A DNA stretch of 64,000 bases, taken from assembly GCA_963825585.1 (NCBI GenBank), contig CAWGTX010000001.1, positions 806,001 to 870,000 of the forward strand, given 5' to 3'. This document shows positions 52,901 through 61,903 of this stretch, piece by piece. Below the pieces are notes generated by a model, which searched no databases, was not told the origin of the DNA, and saw only the letters and a program-made list of their open reading frames with translations. This stretch comes from JAOUGY01 sp963825585 (GTDB taxonomy: Bacteria > Actinomycetota > Acidimicrobiia > Spongiisociales > ZC4RG35). A program made the position numbers and the translations under genes. Each line of letters opens with the position of its first letter. Positions within the stretch are counted from its first letter, which is position 1.

Positions 52901-54873
52901 AGTTCACGACGAGACTCGCCGTCATCCTCGGGATGTTCCTCGTCATGTTCTCGATGCTGGGCATCCGACTCTGGTTCATCCAGGTGGCCGAGGGCGCCCA
53001 GGCGGCCGAGATCGCATCGGGTCAATCATGGGTGGTGCAACGGACGCCCGCTCCGCGTGGCGAGATCCGTGACCGACGTGGCGTGCAATTGGCGACTTCA
53101 CGCATCGTGCCGGCCGTCGTCGTCGACCGTCACCTCGTCACCTCCGATCAGCGCGCCGATCTGGTGCAGCGGCTATCGGCGCTGTTGGCGATTCCCCCCG
53201 CCGAACTTGACCTGTTGTACGAGGAGGCCGGGGTGAACGGTCGGTTCACCGTGGCCGTGATCGATGCCGAAGACGCCTACCGCCTCGCCGAGCAGGTGCG
53301 TGACCTGCCAGGGGTTCGGATCGAGAAGGTTCCCGAGCGGGTGTATCTGGCTGGCGAGAGCATGGCGCATGTCATCGGCCATCTCGGTCTGCCCACCGAG
53401 ACCAATCTCGAAGAGAACCCGTCGCTCGATCCGAACACTCGGATCGGCCAGTTGGGAGTGGAACGCGTCTACGACGAGTTCCTCCAGGGCACGCCCGGTG
53501 AGATCGCCTTCCGGGTCGAGCGGTCCGAGATCGTGGAACAACGGCCCGAGATCCCGGCGGCTCCCGGCAACACCGTCTTCCTCACACTCGACTCCGACAT
53601 CCAGGCGGTGGTCGAGACGGCACTCATCGAAGGTGTCGCCAACGCCAACGCCGTGAAGGAGGAACTTCGTCGCTTGGGGAAACCGGGTGCGCTCAACGAT
53701 GTGGAACGTGCGTCGGCGGTCGTGATCCACATCCCCACCGGCCAGGTGATGGCCATGGCCTCGGTGCCGAGCTTCGACCCTGCCCTGTTCGTGGGAGGGC
53801 TCGATGCCGTCACCTTCGCTCTGCTCCAGGAACAACAAGCCTTCAACAACCTGGCGATCTCGGGCCTCTACCCGCCGGCGTCGACGTTCAAGGTGGTCAC
53901 CTACATGGCCGAGCTCGAGCACAACATCCCGTTCCCGGAGGACGTGGAAGGCGTCGACGCCGGAAGTCGCCTGGTGAACTGTGACGGGCAGCTCGAACTC
54001 CCCGGTCTAGCCGATGGGAGTCCGCAGATCTTCAAGGACTGGTACCTGAGCGCTGGGATCAACTTCGGATGGAGCGACGAGCACTCGGCGCTTTCGAACT
54101 CATGCAACATCTACTTCTACTCGGTGGCGCTCGGAGCGTGGCGGGCCTGGCAGGGCACCGATCGTGAGAACGTCATCCAGGATCAGGCTCGGGCGCTCGG
54201 CTACGGCAGCGTGACCGGGATCGACCTCACCGGCGAGGCGGAGGGCATCATCCCCGATCGTGCCCTCTACGAGCAGTACAAGGAGATCATGCTCGAGGAC
54301 GAGGATGCCCCTTCGTTGTTGGCGCCCGACCGTCTCGAGACGGCGTCGCCCTGGTTCGGTGGCGATCTGATGATCGCGGCGATCGGCCAGGGAGGTGTCA
54401 CTGCCACCCCACTCCAGGTGGCGCTGTCGTACGCAGCGCTGGCCAACGGAGGCACCGTGCTCCAGCCGCACGTGGTGGGCTCGATCCGTGACGATGCCGG
54501 CAACGTCGTCTACTCGGCCCAGACGACGGTTCTGCAGGAGGGCACTCTCGACCCGGCCAACGTGGCATCGCTCCTGACCGATCTCAACGCCGTCGTCACC
54601 GTGGGGACGGCCCGGGCCGCCTTCGAAGGCTTCGGCGATTCATTGTGGCGGGTGGGGGGCAAGACCGGTACCGGCCAGTCCGTGAAGACCAAGGACAACC
54701 ATGCCTGGTTCGCCGGTATCGCGCCCATCGACGACCCCGAGTACGCGGTTGCGGTGCTGGTCGACGAGGGAGGCAGTGGCGGTCAGGTGGCGGCCCCGAT
54801 CGCCCGATACATCCTGCAGTACCTGATGGGTGAGGAGCTCGACCCGATCGCACCCGGAGAGGCGGCAGACTGA
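52897..54873 (+). CDS. mrdA: Penicillin-binding protein 2, elongation transpeptidase
   Basis: The 658-residue class B PBP cross-links peptidoglycan together with RodA. It has one N-terminal membrane anchor, the dimerisation region beginning RTPAPRGEIRDRRGVQL, and a transpeptidase domain with Ser-x-x-Lys in YPPASTFKVV (Ser329), Ser-x-Asn near SNSCNIYFYS and Lys-Thr-Gly in GGKTGTGQSV (about 589). All catalytic motifs are intact. GTG 52897 overlaps the mreD stop. Confidence 0.94.
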   Translation: MKFTTRLAVILGMFLVMFSMLGIRLWFIQVAEGAQAAEIASGQSWVVQRTPAPRGEIRDRRGVQLATSRIVPAVVVDRHLVTSDQRADLVQRLSALLAIPPAELDLLYEEAGVNGRFTVAVIDAEDAYRLAEQVRDLPGVRIEKVPERVYLAGESMAHVIGHLGLPTETNLEENPSLDPNTRIGQLGVERVYDEFLQGTPGEIAFRVERSEIVEQRPEIPAAPGNTVFLTLDSDIQAVVETALIEGVANANAVKEELRRLGKPGALNDVERASAVVIHIPTGQVMAMASVPSFDPALFVGGLDAVTFALLQEQQAFNNLAISGLYPPASTFKVVTYMAELEHNIPFPEDVEGVDAGSRLVNCDGQLELPGLADGSPQIFKDWYLSAGINFGWSDEHSALSNSCNIYFYSVALGAWRAWQGTDRENVIQDQARALGYGSVTGIDLTGEAEGIIPDRALYEQYKEIMLEDEDAPSLLAPDRLETASPWFGGDLMIAAIGQGGVTATPLQVALSYAALANGGTVLQPHVVGSIRDDAGNVVYSAQTTVLQEGTLDPANVASLLTDLNAVVTVGTARAAFEGFGDSLWRVGGKTGTGQSVKTKDNHAWFAGIAPIDDPEYAVAVLVDEGGSGGQVAAPIARYILQYLMGEELDPIAPGEAAD

Positions 54874-56036
54874 TGGCAACGCTCGGCGGACGTGATCTGG
54901 GCTCGGCCGCCGTCGCAGAACGTCGCCGCAACCGACCCGACATCGTGCTGCTCGGAGCGGTGCTGGCACTGTCGGCGTTCGGGCTCCTCATGATCTACTC
55001 GGCGACCCGGGTGGCGCGCGAGCAGAACCAACAGCTCGCTACCTTCGACATGGAACGGCAGATGATCTTCGCCACGGCCGGGATCATCCTGATCTTCGTG
55101 TTCTCGGTGCTCGACTACCGGGAGCTTCGGAACTATCTGCCCTACATCGGGATCGCCACCATGCTGTCGCTGGCGGCCGTCTTCGCCTTCCCTCCGATCC
55201 GTGGGGCCCAGAGCTGGATCCCGCTCGGCGGGTTCTTCCAACTCCAGCCCTCCGAATTCGCCAAGATCGTGATCATCGTGGGCATCGCCTCCGTGCTCGC
55301 CATCGAACGGTCGGGCGCCCGCCTGCCGTGGCGCATCGTCGCCGTCGCGGCGGCGATGATGGCGGTGCCGGGAGTGCTCATCTTCCGCCAACCCGACCTG
55401 GGGACCTCGATGGTGCTGCCCTTCATCCTCCTGGTGATGCTGTTCGCTGCCGGGCTGAGCTGGAAACAGCTCACCTGGATCTTCACGGTCGGCATCGTCG
55501 CGGTGGTGGCGGTGTTCCGTCTCGGCCTGCTCAAGGAGCATCAATTGGAGCGGATCCAGGTGTTCCTCGAGCCCGAGCTCGATCCGCAGGGGATCGGTTT
55601 CCAGCTCGGCCAGTCCAAGCTGGCGATCGGCTCGGGCCAGTTGTTCGGCAAGGGCCTCCTCAACGGTGTACAGACGGCCGTCCCCGATGCCCAGAACGAC
55701 TTCATCTTCTCGGTCATCGGTGAGCAGTTCGGGTTCGTGGGTGGTCTGCTGGTCCTGGCCGTGTTCATGGTGGTGATCTGGCGGCTGTTCGTGATCTCCG
55801 CCAATGCGCGAGACCGATTTGGATCGATGGTGGCAATCGGCATCGCCGCCATGATCACGTTCCACGTGTTCGTCAATATCGGTATGACCATCGGCATCAT
55901 GCCCGTGACGGGGCTGTCCCTTCCCTTCATCAGCCAGGGCGGCTCCTTCTACCTCGCCATGGCCATCTCGATCGGCATCGCCAACTCGATCTGGCTGAGA
56001 CGATCACCCGTTCCCGGTGAGACGTACATCGTGTAA
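54873..56036 (+). CDS. rodA: Peptidoglycan glycosyltransferase RodA (SEDS family)
   Basis: The 387-residue protein has about ten membrane segments. Family marks are QLQPSEFAKIVIIVGIAS, RQPDLGTSMVLPFI (with the catalytic Asp region), LFGKGLLNGVQTAVPDAQNDFIF and FGFVGGLLVLAVF, TGLSLPFISQGGSF. It polymerises glycan strands and pairs with PBP2. ATG 54873 shares its first base with the mrdA stop. It closes the mreBCD-mrdA-rodA unit. Confidence 0.95.
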   Translation: MATLGGRDLGSAAVAERRRNRPDIVLLGAVLALSAFGLLMIYSATRVAREQNQQLATFDMERQMIFATAGIILIFVFSVLDYRELRNYLPYIGIATMLSLAAVFAFPPIRGAQSWIPLGGFFQLQPSEFAKIVIIVGIASVLAIERSGARLPWRIVAVAAAMMAVPGVLIFRQPDLGTSMVLPFILLVMLFAAGLSWKQLTWIFTVGIVAVVAVFRLGLLKEHQLERIQVFLEPELDPQGIGFQLGQSKLAIGSGQLFGKGLLNGVQTAVPDAQNDFIFSVIGEQFGFVGGLLVLAVFMVVIWRLFVISANARDRFGSMVAIGIAAMITFHVFVNIGMTIGIMPVTGLSLPFISQGGSFYLAMAISIGIANSIWLRRSPVPGETYIV

Positions 56037-56045
56037 GAGAGCTTC

Positions 56046-56087
56046 CAGCAGCCAGCAGCCAGCAGCCAGGCGCCAGCAGCCAGCAGC
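56046..56087 (+). repeat. Six CAGCAGC heptamers after rodA
   Basis: Six consecutive 7-mers, five CAGCAGC and one CAGGCGC. The array starts 9 bp after the rodA stop and ends at the -10 box of tdk. Confidence 0.9.
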
Positions 56088-56093
56088 TACCGT
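56088..56093 (+). promoter_or_regulatory. -10 box TACCGT of tdk
   Basis: TACCGT is 8 nt before ATG 56102 and directly touches the last heptamer, so the -35 region lies inside the array. Confidence 0.4.
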
Positions 56094-56101
56094 CTTGGCT
56101 C

Positions 56102-56689
56102 ATGTACCGTCGCCCTGATTCAGGCTGGATCGAGGTCATCTGCGGGCCGATGTTCTCGGGGAAGAGCGAGGAGCTCATCCGTCGGGTGACCCGGTCCCGG
56201 ATCGCGCGGATCCCAGTCCAGACGTTCAAGCCGGCCATCGACGTCCGATACGCCGATCACCAGGTGGTCTCCCACAGCGCCCTCAGTGTCGAGGCTCAGC
56301 CGGTCTCGGACAGCGATGCACTCGTTCGGGCCGTCGACGATTCCACCGTGGTCGTCGGCATCGACGAGGGCCAGTTCTTCGACGAGGGCCTGGTGGACGT
56401 GTGCGAGGCCCTGGCGGCGGCCCACAAGCAGGTGATCGTGGCCGGACTCGACCTCGACTACCTGCGCCGACCGTTCGAGCCCATCCCCACGCTGTGCGGA
56501 CGAGCCGAATACGTGACGAAGATGCTGGCGGTATGTCATCGCTGCGGAGGACCCGGACTCTTCACCCAGAGGACCGTCCGCTCCGACGACCTCGTGGTTC
56601 TCGGAGCCCAAGACGCCTACGAAGCCCGCTGCCGCTACTGCTACGACCCGACAGAACCGGAACAGCCGTCGCTTGATCTCCACCCGTGA
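56102..56689 (+). CDS. tdk: Thymidine kinase
   Basis: The 195-residue type II enzyme phosphorylates thymidine for salvage. It has Walker A GPMFSGKSEELIRRV, GIDEGQFFDEGLVDVC (Walker B), GLDLDYLRRPFEPIP, and zinc pairs CHRCGG and CRYCYD at the C terminus. Length is standard. ATG 56102 is supported by the -10 box 8 nt upstream. Confidence 0.94.
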   Translation: MYRRPDSGWIEVICGPMFSGKSEELIRRVTRSRIARIPVQTFKPAIDVRYADHQVVSHSALSVEAQPVSDSDALVRAVDDSTVVVGIDEGQFFDEGLVDVCEALAAAHKQVIVAGLDLDYLRRPFEPIPTLCGRAEYVTKMLAVCHRCGGPGLFTQRTVRSDDLVVLGAQDAYEARCRYCYDPTEPEQPSLDLHP

Positions 56690-57306
56690 TCTCGCGTACC
56701 GTCGTGCCGTGGGTTGAGGCGTGGGGAGCCGGTAGAACGTACAACGTGGAACGTACCAATCCCCGAGCATGCCACTCCCGAGGGCTCGATCCGTGGTGGC
56801 ATACTGCGCCAGTCGTGCCCACTGTTGCACTCGCGAACCACCAACGGTCACGCTGCGGTCGGCGTTCGATCGGCGGTACTTCCGAATGCTCCCACCTGGA
56901 CTCGTGACGTCGCGTGTTCCGAACGTTCTACGTTGTACGTTCTACGTCCTACCCCGGGACCCGCACCGTTTCGCGGCGATGGTCATTTGGGTCGCTGGCC
57001 CTGCTGACCGGAGAGGGTGTCGCTGCTACACTGACGGCGCCGTGCAGCGCGCGGCATCCCGAGCCCTTCGACGGGGCACGCTTCGGTCCGGCGCCAACCA
57101 GACCACGCGGTGGTTGGGCATGGAGCCAGACCATGCAGCTCGGCTCTCCGTCAGCGGTTCGCGGGATCTTTGTTTCCCGGAGGCGGAACCAATGGACATC
57201 TTGAGCATTTCGATGAAGCCCCATCTCGGGCCGACGCTCGCCCATCCGGTTCCCGGGAATCCAGCTCTCGTAACGAATCCCACACCAGGATCAGGAGCAT
57301 TTTTCG
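56690..57306 (+). other. 617-bp gap before rng with two ACGTTCT-type arrays
   Basis: Heptamer arrays are at 56733-56756 (AGAACGT/ACAACGT sense) and 56922-56952 (opposite sense), so they form an inverted pair about 165 bp apart. A TACACT box near 57027 could start rng transcription with a leader of about 270 nt. Open frames here lack family resemblance. No RNA gene is recognised. Confidence 0.6.
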
Positions 57307-58926
57307 ATGGGTATCTTCTCGAAGCGATCACCAGAGGTGGTTCGCAAAGGCGAATCCGGCCAGGTGGTCGAGGAACGCAAGACGTTCCGTGTCGGCCGTC
57401 AGAAGGTCGAGGTTCGCCGCGTAACCGAGGTTGCGGCGCCGACTCCTGAGCCGGCCGCCAGGGAACGCACCAGGGATTCGCGCGACAACCGGGAGCGCTC
57501 GAGGGACCGGCAGCGGAGTGGCGGACAGCCTCCTCAGCGGCAGGGTGACCGCCAGCGCCGACAGCGTGAGCGGCCGGGAACACAGACATCACGCACCCGG
57601 GAGTTGCCCGCCGAGGAAGAAATCATCATCCCGGTCGAGTCTGCCCGCAAGCAGATGTTGGTCCGGGTCAAGCCGCATCAGACCCAGGTGGTCATCCTCG
57701 AGGGCCCGGTGCTGGTCGAGCACTACGTGGCCAAGTCGGACCACACGTCTCTGGTCGGCAACATCTACCTCGGCAAGGTGCGAAACGTGCTTCCGGGGAT
57801 GGAGGCGGCGTTCGTCGACTTCGGCGCCGCCAAGAATGGCGTCGTGTACGCCTCCGACGTCAAGATCGACCCCGCCGTTCACGGCAAGCGCAAGCCCCGC
57901 ATCGAAGACGTCCTCAAGGAAGGCGACGAAGTCCTGGTGCAGGTGGTCAAGGATGCGATGGGTGCCAAGGGTGCCCGTCTGACCGGCCTTCCGTCGTTGC
58001 CCGGCCGATACCTGGTGCTCGTACCCGACTCCGACGCGCAGGGTATCTCGCGACGCCTCCCCGACACCGAACGTCAGCGACTCCGTCAGGTCATCACCCA
58101 GGTGAAGCCGGCCGGTTTCGGCGTGATCGTGCGGACGGCGGCGCTGCATGCCAGTGCCGAGGAGATAGCTGCTGACATCCACAGGCTCTCGAAGAGTTGG
58201 GAACGAATCCAGGAGTCGGCGGCCGGCGGGGGAGCGCCACGCGTGGTGTACGAAGAGCCCGATCTGCTCATCCGCGTGATCCGTGAGCATTTCACCGCCG
58301 ACTTCCGCCGCATGATGATCGACGACCCCAAAGCACACGACAAGGTGCTCGACTATCTCCGGTCGACCGCGCCGGACCTGGTTGCCAAGGTGTCGATGTA
58401 CGAGGACGAGATGGGTCTCTTCGAGCGGTACCACGTCGAGGATCAGCTCCGCAAGGCGCTCGACCGCCGGGTCTACCTGCCGTCCGGAGGACATCTCGTG
58501 ATCGACCGCACCGAGGCGCTCACCGTCATCGACGTCAACACCGGCAAGTTCGTGGGGAGCTCCTCCCTCGAGGAGACAGTGCTGCAGAACAACCTGGAGG
58601 CCGCCGAGGAGATCGGCCGTCAACTCCGGCTGCGCGACATCGGCGGCATCATCGTCATCGACTTCATCGACATGGAGATCCTCGATCACCAACGACAGGT
58701 GTTGCGCCGTTTGAAGGAGACGCTCGCCAAGGACAAGACACGAACCCAGGTCTTCGACGTCTCCCATCTCGGTCTGGTCGAGATGACGCGGAAGAATGTG
58801 GCCAAGGGCCTGCTCGAGACGTTCTCGGAGTCGTGTGACAAGTGTGACGGCCGGGGCGTCATCCTCCATGAGGAGGCCGCAACCCATGCCATTCCGATGG
58901 GGCTCGATGACGACGACGTCGAGTAG
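57307..58926 (+). CDS. rng: Ribonuclease E/G family endoribonuclease
   Basis: The 539-residue enzyme processes mRNA and rRNA. The N terminus (~110 residues) is Arg-rich and disordered. The S1 domain has VGNIYLGKVRNVLPGMEAAFVDFGAAKNGV (two parts), followed by the 5' sensor and the DNase I-like catalytic centre LTVIDVNTGKFVG and DIGGIIVIDFIDME. The Zn-link is SCDKCDGRGV. It has the length of RNase G or short RNase E with an N-terminal rather than C-terminal arm, typical of actinobacteria. It precedes rplU-rpmA-obgE, a common neighbourhood. Confidence 0.93.
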   Translation: MGIFSKRSPEVVRKGESGQVVEERKTFRVGRQKVEVRRVTEVAAPTPEPAARERTRDSRDNRERSRDRQRSGGQPPQRQGDRQRRQRERPGTQTSRTRELPAEEEIIIPVESARKQMLVRVKPHQTQVVILEGPVLVEHYVAKSDHTSLVGNIYLGKVRNVLPGMEAAFVDFGAAKNGVVYASDVKIDPAVHGKRKPRIEDVLKEGDEVLVQVVKDAMGAKGARLTGLPSLPGRYLVLVPDSDAQGISRRLPDTERQRLRQVITQVKPAGFGVIVRTAALHASAEEIAADIHRLSKSWERIQESAAGGGAPRVVYEEPDLLIRVIREHFTADFRRMMIDDPKAHDKVLDYLRSTAPDLVAKVSMYEDEMGLFERYHVEDQLRKALDRRVYLPSGGHLVIDRTEALTVIDVNTGKFVGSSSLEETVLQNNLEAAEEIGRQLRLRDIGGIIVIDFIDMEILDHQRQVLRRLKETLAKDKTRTQVFDVSHLGLVEMTRKNVAKGLLETFSESCDKCDGRGVILHEEAATHAIPMGLDDDDVE

Positions 58927-59006
58927 TCGCAGCCGGCCGGGGTCAGCGAGCGACCGGGGCTGTGGCGGTACTGGCCCGGGGCAGTAGCTCCGCTGCCGGC
59001 CGCGGT

Positions 59007-59587
59007 GCGGGCGAAGTCCGGTCTGCCCGCAATCCGAGCGATCCGGGTGTGTCCCAGATCGACCAAGTGGCCGACTGCGGTGGTCATCGCCGAGTTCTCG
59101 TTCATCCACGTACGGGACAGGACCTCACCGTGGAAGGGAACAGAGGAGACGATCACTCCCGGGAGCCTGGGCTCAGCGACGAGTGAAGCTCGGGCGTCGG
59201 GGACGCACACGTCGGTGAGGATCACGCCATCGACCTTGCGGCTCTGCAACCAGCGGCGGTAGGGTCGAGCTCGGTGTCCGCGTCGGGAACCACCTGGAGC
59301 AGGAGCCCGACCGATTCCTTCCCGAGCGCAGACTCGAGCCCGGTGACGAAATCCATGAAGAACGGTTACCTCGACAGCGTGTGGACGCCTCTCGGCAGGA
59401 TCAACCCGACGGTGTCCGTGCGAACGTCGGAGAGTGCCTTTGCTGCCGAGTTCGGTGTCCAGCCGATCTCTCGACGATTTGGAGGATCCGTTGTCTCGTC
59501 GCGTCGGAGACGGCGACCTTCGACACACACACCGGCTCGTTCTGGAATGGTCGCAATCGTCACTGCCCCGGTTGGTCGCCTGCCCAT
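59007..59587 (-). pseudogene. Decayed LacI-family regulator
   Basis: From ATG 59587 the sequence reads MGRRPTGAVTIATIPERAGV, a LacI helix-turn-helix start. A shift and a loss of about ten residues follow; another frame gives KVAVSDATRQRILQIVER. The first frame resumes with GWTPNSAAKALSDVRTDTVGLILPRG, then meets TAA at ~59366, continues FFMDFVTGLESALGKESVGLLLQVVPDADTELD (in parts), shifts again near 59262 to YRRWLQSRKVDGVILTDV and ends abruptly at AGRPDFA. The C-terminal half is missing. At least one deletion, two frameshifts, a stop and a truncation make it non-functional. Confidence 0.75.
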
Positions 59588-59855
59588 GGCGGGCGAGCGT
59601 ATCGCCCGGTCCATATACGGGTCGGCCGATCACGGCATTTGTTGTGGGCGTCGGTGTGGCGCCGATCCGTGTCAGCGACGCCTGTCCGTGGTCGGATCTC
59701 AGCGGAGTAGTGCCGTGGACGCAAGAATCGGGTCTCGGCGGCGGTCGGCCATCGGCCCCGGCGCGTGCCGTTCATGAGTACCCGAACGGGCGGCCCGTCG
59801 AGTCTGCGGGACCGGGGTCTCCACGCTCCAACTTTCCACCTCGGCCTCCCTGACC

Positions 59856-59861
59856 TATACT
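59856..59861 (+). promoter_or_regulatory. -10 box TATACT of the rplU operon
   Basis: TATACT lies 31 nt before ATG 59893 in the gap after the LacI remnant. The expected -35 position (about 59833) has no strong consensus. An AGAGG follows at 59881-59885. Confidence 0.5.
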
Positions 59862-59892
59862 CCATCCGTTCCCCTGTCCCAGAGGTTTGTCC

Positions 59893-60279
59893 ATGTACGC
59901 CATCATCCGCACCGGCGGCAAGCAGTCGAAAGTCCACCCGGGTGACGTCATCGAGGTCGAGCTCCTCAAAACCGATGACGAGCAGGTCTCGTTCACCCCG
60001 CTGCTCGTGGTCGATGAAGGCGGTTCCGCCATCTCCGACCGTTCGGTGCTCTCCGGTATGACCGTGACCGCCAAGATCCTCGGCGAGTCCAAAGGCCCGA
60101 AGATCGACATCTTCAAGTACAAGAACAAAACCGGCTACCGCCGCCGCATGGGTCACCGCCAGAAGTACACCAAGATCGAAGTCATGACCATCGCCGGGGT
60201 CGGCGCCCCAGCCAAGTCGGCCGCCAAGCCGGTAGCAGCAGCGCCCGCTCCCGTGGCCGACAGCAGCGAAGAGGAGTGA
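59893..60279 (+). CDS. rplU: 50S ribosomal protein L21
   Basis: The 128-residue protein begins MYAIIRTGGKQSKVHPGDVIEVE, standard L21, and has FKYKNKTGYRRRMGHRQKYTKIEV. The C terminus carries an Ala/Pro-rich extension (~25 residues) ending SSEEE. ATG 59893 was chosen over 59887, being 7 nt from AGAGG. Confidence 0.96.
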   Translation: MYAIIRTGGKQSKVHPGDVIEVELLKTDDEQVSFTPLLVVDEGGSAISDRSVLSGMTVTAKILGESKGPKIDIFKYKNKTGYRRRMGHRQKYTKIEVMTIAGVGAPAKSAAKPVAAAPAPVADSSEEE

Positions 60280-60283
60280 TCCC

Positions 60284-60535
60284 ATGTCCAAGACAAAAGC
60301 CGGTGGTTCCTCGAAGAACGGTCGCGACTCGCACGCCAAGCGGCTCGGCCCGAAGGTGTTCGACGGTATGACCGTCAACGCCGGCGCTGTGATCGTTCGC
60401 CAGCGTGGAACGCGCATCCATCCCGGAGAGAATGTCGGTCGCGGCAGCGACGACACCCTGTTCGCCTTGACGGCGGGCCGTGTGAAGTACGGGAAGCGGA
60501 ACAACCGCCGTCTCGTCGACATCCTCAACGACTGA
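60284..60535 (+). CDS. rpmA: 50S ribosomal protein L27
   Basis: The 83-residue protein reads KAGGSSKNGRDSHAKRLGPKVFDG and VIVRQRGTRIHPGENVGRGSDDTLFAL, standard L27. The first residues are MSKTK rather than the common MAHKK; L27's N terminus reaches the peptidyl centre. It is 4 bp after rplU. Confidence 0.96.
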   Translation: MSKTKAGGSSKNGRDSHAKRLGPKVFDGMTVNAGAVIVRQRGTRIHPGENVGRGSDDTLFALTAGRVKYGKRNNRRLVDILND

Positions 60536-60550
60536 CCCGGCCCGGTCGCC

Positions 60551-61903
60551 GTGTTCGTCGACCGGGTTCGTGTCCAACTCCGCGCCGGTAACGGTGGTGC
60601 CGGGGTCGTCAGCTTCGTCCGTCAGCGCGGAAAGCCCAAAGGCAAACCGAGCGGCGGGTCGGGCGGCGACGGTGGTGCCGTCTTTCTCGAAGCCGACGCC
60701 TCGATGCCCACGCTGCTCGGATACCGACGCAATCCGCATCATGCCGCCTCCGACGGTTCACATGGGCGCGGCGAGATGCGTCACGGCAAGCATGGGGAAG
60801 ACCTGGTGCTCAGGGTGCCGCTCGGCACCGTCGTCACCGAGGACGACGGAACGGTCCTCGCCGATCTGGTCGAACCCGGCCAGCGCGTGAAGGTGCTCGA
60901 TGGCGGCAAGGGCGGGCGTGGCAACGCCGCCTTCTTCTCGCCCAAGATGCGGGCCCCCAGCATCTGCGAACAGGGTGAATACGGCGCCGAGGTCTGGTTC
61001 ACTTTCGAGATGAAGCTCCTGGCCGACGCAGCGTTGGTCGGTTTCCCCAATGCGGGCAAGAGCACTTTCATCTCCCGCGTTTCGGCCGCCAAGCCAAAGA
61101 TCGCCGACTACCCGTTCACGACACTGCAGCCCAACCTCGGAGTGGTGGAGATAGGCGACCGACAGTTCGTGTTGGCCGATATCCCCGGGCTGATCTCGGG
61201 GGCGGCCGAGGGTCGCGGGCTCGGTCACGAGTTTCTCCGTCATGTCGAGCGGGCCAGGGTTCTGGTGATCCTGCTCGACCCGTCGCCGCTCCAGACCGAA
61301 CCTCCGGAAACCCAGCTCGAAGTACTGCTGGGAGAGCTCGACCGGTTCTCGCCCGAGCTGAGCGCTCGACCGAGACTCGTCGTGATCAACAAGGGAGATC
61401 TTCCCGAGGCAGCCGACGCCGCTGCGGCGCTGCCCGAGGCCATGCTGGTGTCGGCCGCCACCGGTGCCGGTCTGCCGACCGTCCTGCACCGCATCGCCGA
61501 CCTGGTCGGCGATGCCCATCGTGCGGCTCCCGAGCGCGAGGGCTACGTGTTGCACCGTCCGGCGGGCGAGGGATTCACGATCCGACGCGAGGTGGACGGG
61601 TGGGTGGTTGAGGGCGTCGCCGCCGTGCGGGCCGTGCGATTCTCCGACCTGACCCATCCACAGGCGGCGGACGTGGCATCCCGGCGGCTCGGTCGCCTGG
61701 GTGTGGATCAGGCGCTTGCCGACGCCGGTGCGGAAGCCGGTGATCTCGTCCGGATCGGAGGCCTCGAGTTCGAGTTCGTACCTCCCGATGTAGACCTGGA
61801 CGAGCTCGACGATCTGGACTCCGACGATCTCTCCGAGGCCGGCCTGGAACCGGACGACTCCGCCGTCGACGATTCAGATCCTGACGACTTCGAAGAGGAA
61901 TGA
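60551..61903 (+). CDS. obgE: GTPase Obg/CgtA
   Basis: The 450-residue GTPase helps assemble the large subunit. The N-terminal Gly-rich Obg fold (1-160), GTPase motifs G1 GFPNAGKST, G3 DIPGLISGAAEGRGLG, G4 NKGD, and the C-terminal OCT domain (to ~410) are visible, followed by a very acidic tail (DLDELDDLDSDD and so on). GTG 60551 begins the conserved FVDRVRVQLRAGNGGAG. Confidence 0.96.
   Translation: MFVDRVRVQLRAGNGGAGVVSFVRQRGKPKGKPSGGSGGDGGAVFLEADASMPTLLGYRRNPHHAASDGSHGRGEMRHGKHGEDLVLRVPLGTVVTEDDGTVLADLVEPGQRVKVLDGGKGGRGNAAFFSPKMRAPSICEQGEYGAEVWFTFEMKLLADAALVGFPNAGKSTFISRVSAAKPKIADYPFTTLQPNLGVVEIGDRQFVLADIPGLISGAAEGRGLGHEFLRHVERARVLVILLDPSPLQTEPPETQLEVLLGELDRFSPELSARPRLVVINKGDLPEAADAAAALPEAMLVSAATGAGLPTVLHRIADLVGDAHRAAPEREGYVLHRPAGEGFTIRREVDGWVVEGVAAVRAVRFSDLTHPQAADVASRRLGRLGVDQALADAGAEAGDLVRIGGLEFEFVPPDVDLDELDDLDSDDLSEAGLEPDDSAVDDSDPDDFEEE

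Noticed and set aside
59560..60528. Reverse-strand frame opposite rplU and rpmA
   Set aside because: It overlaps two ribosomal protein genes and has no recognisable motif.
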